Shown in pieces: positions 59,570 through 64,000 of a stretch of DNA of 64,000 nt. This stretch comes from Ustilago trichophora. Lineage: Eukaryota > Basidiomycota > Ustilaginomycetes > Ustilaginales > Ustilaginaceae. The notes under the pieces are model-generated. The model did no database searches, was not told the origin of the DNA, and saw nothing but the letters and a program-made list of their open reading frames with translations. A program made the translations under genes and the position numbers. The first letter of the stretch is position 1. Each line of letters opens with the position of its first letter. Where the stretch lies: NCBI GenBank assembly GCA_900323505.1, contig OOIN01000008.1, forward strand, positions 992,001 to 1,056,000. Reading direction: 5' to 3'.

Positions 59570-59953
59570 TGCTGGCTACGCACTGCTGTATGTGGTGGAA
59601 GAGAGTCTAACCGTTTCGCAAGAATGTCAAGGCGGATAGATGTAGGTGTGTGTTTGGTTGTTGTTGGTATGAGGGATGAAGGTGAGAAGAAGGATTGCGA
59701 CGGCGTTTTGCCTTTATTCAACATAGTCTCCGGATGAGCTCAGCCGTTTCCAAGAGACTCTCTGCTCGGAAAAGTCAGGTCAGCAAACACTAAGTAAGAG
59801 AGCAATGTCAGATCACTTTTTTCGCAATTCTACTTGGGATTCAAGATTGTTAAGCTCTAAATCGTTTAAATCGGGCAGAGCGAGTCTCGATCTGGAAATC
59901 CAAGAATCGCTCCAAAAATCACGATACAGTACAGCATTTTGGCAATTCAATTC

Positions 59954-59985
59954 AAAATGGCAAAATGGCAAAATGGCAAAATGGC
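59954..59985. repeat. AAAATGGC x4 tandem repeat
   Basis: Four perfect 8-bp units in the shared upstream region of the m-AAA gene and SWI1. Confidence 0.95.
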
Positions 59986-60040
59986 AAAAGGAGGAATAAT
60001 AGGAACAGCAACGTCGCGCGTCCACGGTCTCGGTCTCGGT

Positions 60041-60068
60041 TTTGGCATTTGGCATTTGGCATTTGGCT
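60041..60068. repeat. TTTGGCA x4 tandem repeat
   Basis: Four 7-bp units (the last ends in T) 56 bp after the AAAATGGC array, preceded by GGTCTC repeats. Confidence 0.95.
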
Positions 60069-60549
60069 CAACTCGCCCAACCTCACCAAGTTTGTCTCTA
60101 CTGTCATCATACTGTATCCTTCTCGCTCTCCACTTTCCCCCCATCCAGTCTTTTGTCAGTCTTTTGTTCCATCCCTACGTCCGTCCATATTGCCATCATC
60201 CACAAGTGTCGCGCTCCGTCGGCCCCATCGGCCCACGCAGCCACTCTCCCCCCGCCTCATCTTGACGCGATCAAGACGCATTCACTTGGCGCGCCCGCGC
60301 ATCCTATCCTTTCGCCGCCATCCACTCCTGTTGTGATCGCGTCCACACCCTTTGCATCCACACGCCTCACGTGTCACCACCTTTCTCCCATACCAGCTGC
60401 GCTTCTCCGCGTCAACCTAATCACTGCATGATTCGTGCCTAGGCGCTCCTCTTCGTCTTTGATACCATCGCCATCCTCCCCATCCTCCCCATCCTCCTGC
60501 CCACCCAACGCCACATCCGCATCCTATCTATACCACACCACTACCACCT

Positions 60550-63500
60550 ATGCTGCAGTCAATACGCGCCAACATCGCTGCGCTTCAGCGTCAGTGGGCC
60601 GTCATCTCCAGTCAGCCAGATGGCCCCACAAAGACCAACGCGCAGCAACATCTCGCTTCTCAGCTCAAACGACTCCAGATGATGGAACAATCCGCAATTC
60701 AGTCCATGGGTGCTCACATCCCACCCGGCGCACAACTCAACCAGCAACAGCAACCTGCCCAGATGGGCATCCAACAGCAGCAACAACAGCAACAACAGCA
60801 ACAGCAGCAACAGCAGCAACAGCACCAAAATCCAATGTTGCAACAGCAAGCCATCAACGGCCTCGGCATGGATCCCAACTTTGCAGCATCGCACCAGAAT
60901 GATTTACAGCAACAGCAACAACACCAGTCGCCCTTTGGCCAACCAGCCATGCAGTCGCAGCACATGCCTTCAGCACAAGCACAACCACCACAACAAGGCT
61001 TCAACCCAGCGCAAATCTCGGCTCCAAGCCCCTCAGCCGCACAAGCTGCCGGTGGCCCAGGTGCCAAACGAGACTTTGTCGGCACCGTTCGCAACTTTAT
61101 GCTCCAGCGTGGAACTCCTTTGAATCCGCAACTGCCTCTCAGCTTTGTAGGCCCCGCTTCCTCCAACTTGCCCGGTGATACCAAGACCATCGAGCTCCAA
61201 GCGCTCTTTGCCGCCGTCATTCACTCTGGAGGCTCTCAACGCGCCGCACAGATCCCTGGTTTCTGGGCTGTCATTGCCAGCCGCCTAGGTCTCAAGGTCG
61301 GTCCCCCAGACGGTTCTCAGTCGGCCCCCGATGCTATTCCAACCCCTGGCGAAGTCCCCGACCGCCTCTCTGCATTCTACCGCGATCGTCTGTCTGCCTT
61401 TGAACAATTTTGGATGTCGCGCATGCCACAACGCCAGCCTAGTGGTCAGAGCAATGCTGCCGGCTCTCCAGCCGCCAGCGGTCCCAACGCCCCCCAAGAC
61501 CCCAACATGCAGCAACCACAGACTCAGCAGGGCGGTATCAACCCCAACAACAACGCCGCACAGACACCGCAGCAGCAGCAGCAGCAGCAGCCACCGCAAC
61601 AGCAACAGCAACAACAACAGCAACAGGTTCCAGGTCAGGCTGCAGCCAGCCGACCCGGTGCGCCGCCCGGACAGATCACCCCCGCCAACTTGCCTGCCAA
61701 CTTGCATCAGCAAATGCTTCAGCTTCAGCAACTCGTCGCAACCGGTCGCATCACCTCTCAACAGGCACGTGAGCGATTCGTTGCCATGCAACAAGCCACA
61801 CGCCAGATGATGGTTCAGCAACAGCAACAAAAGCAGCAGCAACAGCAAGCCCATCCTGGCTCGTCGACCGATGGCCAGCAGCAGGATCCCCAATTCCAAC
61901 AAGCTCAACAGCAACAGCAACAACAGCAGCCTCTGCCAGGAATGCCTGGTGGCCCTCAAGGATTCCCCGGAGTGCCACCGATGCCCCAATCACAGCCATC
62001 ACCGGGTCAGGGACAACCAGGTATGCCAGGAGCTCAACGTGGAACGCCAGGTCAAGCGTCGCCAGCGCCCAACCACGGCCTTCCAGGTACCATGCCCGGA
62101 GCGCAACCAGGTCTGTTTAACGACCCTGCCGCCATGCTCGCCCAGCAACAACAACTGCAGCAGCAACAGCAGCAGCAAGGACAATCCGCTGGTCAGCCTG
62201 CCGCAGAAGGTGTACCTCAGTGGCCATCGCAACCACCTACAGGTATGCCTCCCTCTCCCACAAAGTCGCAGGCTGCCAACGGTGCTGTTCCCAAGACTCC
62301 CACCACTGCTTCCAAACCCGAACTCAAGCCATCCAAGAAGAAGCGCAAGAAGACCGAGAGCAACATTGCAACGCCCCTTTCAGCAGGGCCTGGGCTGGAT
62401 GTCAAACCACCCATGCCACAGCTCGGCGATCAGGTTCCCGGTAGCGGGGCCGGCGGTGCCATGGGTCAGCCATCCATGCCTCAACCACCTGGTCCCGCCG
62501 TCGCGCCACAGCCCGAGAAGCAAGTGATCCCCGGAACCCAACAACCCGTTGGCCCACCCGCTCCTCCACAGAAGCACAAGATCGAGTATCTACCCATTCG
62601 CCGCGATGTCCACACCCATGGCGGATGGGATCTTTCCCTGGTCGAATCGCAGTATGCCCCCGCGATGCTGACGCGAGGACGTCCCCGAACACTCCGCGAG
62701 CTTGGTCTGGTGGATGTCCAGGCGCTTATCATGTCGCTACGATCGCGTCTCGACTTTGAAATGTCGTATGCGCTCAACACGCTCCTGATCCTCTCTGCAG
62801 GTGTCGGTGCTGCGCCCAACTTCCAATTCGGTCTAGCCTCCTGCGAAGATTTGCTCGAGGAACTGCTCGATGTGTTGGAAGAGTCGAGTTTCCTCGTCCA
62901 ACAGCAACAGCATGCTGCCGAAGATGATACGGCAGTAGTGGGGTTGGATCAGCTGTTGCTGCCTGAGGGAGGCAGCCGGGGCGCACGCAGTCGTCGACGA
63001 CCGGCTAAGCGTCTGCGTCGCGAAGGAGGCATTGATGCTTTGCCAACGTACCGCGATTGGATCGCGGCGGCTACGGAGGAAGAGGCCGAGCTGAAAGTTT
63101 GGACTCGAAGAAAGACTGCTCGCTCGCGATCGATTGCAGGTGGAAGCGAGATCGATTCGAACGCATCCTCTTCCGCCCTTAACGATGTTTTGGAAATCTC
63201 GACCAACGGCGTACTGTCCGAACACGAACGATCTACAGACAAGAAAGCCGCTGTGGCACTCACCATCCTGACCATCCTCAAGAACTTTAGCGCCATGCCC
63301 GAAAACATTTTCTTCTTCAACAGCACTCCCCGATTGCTGCGCGTCTTGGCGAGACTGTGCCGCAGCGATGCCGAGCGCGTCGATGCCTCGATCGAATCTT
63401 TGTCGGATAGCAATGTGGGAACGGGGGAGGATGAGGAGGAGAATGCGGAAGGTACGACGGTGTTTACGACTCTGGAAGCATTTAGAGTGAGGAAAGAGGT

Positions 63501-64000
63501 TTTGGTTGTGCTTTCCAACCTTGCTGGGGAGGCGCTGGCGTTGCGCAACCAGGATGCAGAGACGGTACGGACGCTGTTTGAACTGGTTGCCTCGTTCACG
63601 TTGGAAGCTGGTGAGGTGGAGGAGATGGATCATGCAGCAGAGATTGCCGAACTTGCGGCCAGTCTTCCACCTGGTGCTACAGCACCGCCTGTGATTCGAC
63701 GGATTCCTTATCATGCCGATCTGGCGCTGGACGTTCTCTCCAAACTAGCTCTTCCCGACGACAACCGACAGGTGCTCTCTAGCCTCATCCCCGGCAACGA
63801 CATTGTCCGCCTCGTATCCGAGATGGTACGAATGCTCCCCGTCACCGAGAGCGATTTCAAAGTCCTCAACACCGAACATCGACTCGGATACTGCGAACGG
63901 CTTTCCATGTGTCTCTACAATCTCGCTTTTCTCTCTCCACCTGGGGTCAAGTTGAGATTGAGAGGTATCCCCGGTTTGGCAGGGATAATTTTGAGGATTG
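60550..64000 (+). CDS. SWI1: SWI1, ARID subunit of the SWI/SNF remodelling complex (3' truncated)
   Basis: The frame is open from the ATG at 60550 to the window edge: 1150 complete codons with no stop seen. The N terminus is helical (MLQSIRANIAALQRQW), followed by long polyglutamine tracts (about residues 74-93, with more at 340-360 and later). The ARID DNA-binding domain is at about residues 174-292: DFVGTVRNFMLQRGTPL, then the LQALFAAVIHSGGSQRAAQI-to-FWAVIASRLGL segment. Residues about 360-670 are Gln/Pro/Gly-rich. An ordered C-terminal region begins near 676 (HKIEYLPIRRDVHTHGGWDL) with armadillo-like helices, as in Swi1. The family anchors SWI/SNF to chromatin and activators to open promoters. 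Alternative ATGs exist a few dozen codons in, but the first is preceded by typical pyrimidine-rich leader. The end lies beyond the window. Confidence 0.92.
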   Translation, partial: MLQSIRANIAALQRQWAVISSQPDGPTKTNAQQHLASQLKRLQMMEQSAIQSMGAHIPPGAQLNQQQQPAQMGIQQQQQQQQQQQQQQQQQHQNPMLQQQAINGLGMDPNFAASHQNDLQQQQQHQSPFGQPAMQSQHMPSAQAQPPQQGFNPAQISAPSPSAAQAAGGPGAKRDFVGTVRNFMLQRGTPLNPQLPLSFVGPASSNLPGDTKTIELQALFAAVIHSGGSQRAAQIPGFWAVIASRLGLKVGPPDGSQSAPDAIPTPGEVPDRLSAFYRDRLSAFEQFWMSRMPQRQPSGQSNAAGSPAASGPNAPQDPNMQQPQTQQGGINPNNNAAQTPQQQQQQQPPQQQQQQQQQQVPGQAAASRPGAPPGQITPANLPANLHQQMLQLQQLVATGRITSQQARERFVAMQQATRQMMVQQQQQKQQQQQAHPGSSTDGQQQDPQFQQAQQQQQQQQPLPGMPGGPQGFPGVPPMPQSQPSPGQGQPGMPGAQRGTPGQASPAPNHGLPGTMPGAQPGLFNDPAAMLAQQQQLQQQQQQQGQSAGQPAAEGVPQWPSQPPTGMPPSPTKSQAANGAVPKTPTTASKPELKPSKKKRKKTESNIATPLSAGPGLDVKPPMPQLGDQVPGSGAGGAMGQPSMPQPPGPAVAPQPEKQVIPGTQQPVGPPAPPQKHKIEYLPIRRDVHTHGGWDLSLVESQYAPAMLTRGRPRTLRELGLVDVQALIMSLRSRLDFEMSYALNTLLILSAGVGAAPNFQFGLASCEDLLEELLDVLEESSFLVQQQQHAAEDDTAVVGLDQLLLPEGGSRGARSRRRPAKRLRREGGIDALPTYRDWIAAATEEEAELKVWTRRKTARSRSIAGGSEIDSNASSSALNDVLEISTNGVLSEHERSTDKKAAVALTILTILKNFSAMPENIFFFNSTPRLLRVLARLCRSDAERVDASIESLSDSNVGTGEDEEENAEGTTVFTTLEAFRVRKEVLVVLSNLAGEALALRNQDAETVRTLFELVASFTLEAGEVEEMDHAAEIAELAASLPPGATAPPVIRRIPYHADLALDVLSKLALPDDNRQVLSSLIPGNDIVRLVSEMVRMLPVTESDFKVLNTEHRLGYCERLSMCLYNLAFLSPPGVKLRLRGIPGLAGIILRI

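Larger units (their letters stand above)
59570..60549. other. divergent promoter region between m-AAA gene and SWI1
   Basis: 980 bp, no gene. Two short tandem arrays stand out: AAAATGGC x4 (59954-59985) and TTTGGCA x4 (60041-60068). CT-rich DNA leads to the SWI1 ATG. Confidence 0.55.

Overview
The window looks like nuclear DNA of a basidiomycete fungus, most likely a smut (Ustilaginales). The protein-coding genes are compact, GC-rich and intron-poor. Fungal-specific families are present: a velvet regulator, a WC-2-type PAS/GATA photoreceptor partner, QCR6, PET117 and SWI1. The spliced genes use short introns with GTAAGT/GTACGT...YAG borders. The species cannot be named from the sequence alone.

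Housekeeping genes fill both flanks. On the left, reading rightward, are QCR6 (minus, five exons including a 22-nt micro-exon), TSC2/tuberin (plus, one 2161-codon exon), an unrecognised Cys-containing protein (minus), PET117 (minus), LSM6 (plus, two exons), a small unrecognised gene whose 3' end is a diverged copy of the LSM6 3' end, and a VosA/VelB-type velvet regulator (minus). On the right are TRM61 (minus, two exons), WC-2 (plus), a kinesin-7/CENP-E-like motor (minus), a formin-type GBD/FH3 protein without FH2 (plus), a mitochondrial m-AAA protease (minus), and SWI1 with its ARID domain (plus, cut by the right edge). Many neighbours are divergent pairs that share a promoter region.

The middle (about 18.3-41.7 kb) holds no recognisable host gene. 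It is rich in microsatellites and homopolymers. At its core is a nested pair of retroelements. The outer one (23401-37700) is a tyrosine-recombinase retrotransposon of the DIRS/PAT/Ngaro type. It has split direct repeats in the order A1...B1-A2...B2, a Gag-like ORF with a Cys/His cluster, an RT-RNase H ORF, and a tyrosine recombinase in an overlapping frame with all six catalytic-site positions present. Its leader is split by a 7.8-kb Ty3/gypsy LTR element (24065-31897) with 253-bp LTRs that differ at only two adjacent bases, a 4-bp target duplication, a CCHC Gag, and a Pol joined by an in-phase -1 slippery heptamer (G GGA AAT) followed by a possible stem. Both elements look young, and the outer one is about 6.5 kb once the insert is removed.

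The main points for follow-up are the intact tyrosine-recombinase element, the nested insertion, the frameshift signal, a His in place of the last RNase H Asp in the Ty3 element, the LSM6 3'-end duplication, two perfect 22-bp hairpins next to QCR6, and a GTACTGTAC-type motif recurring between genes.
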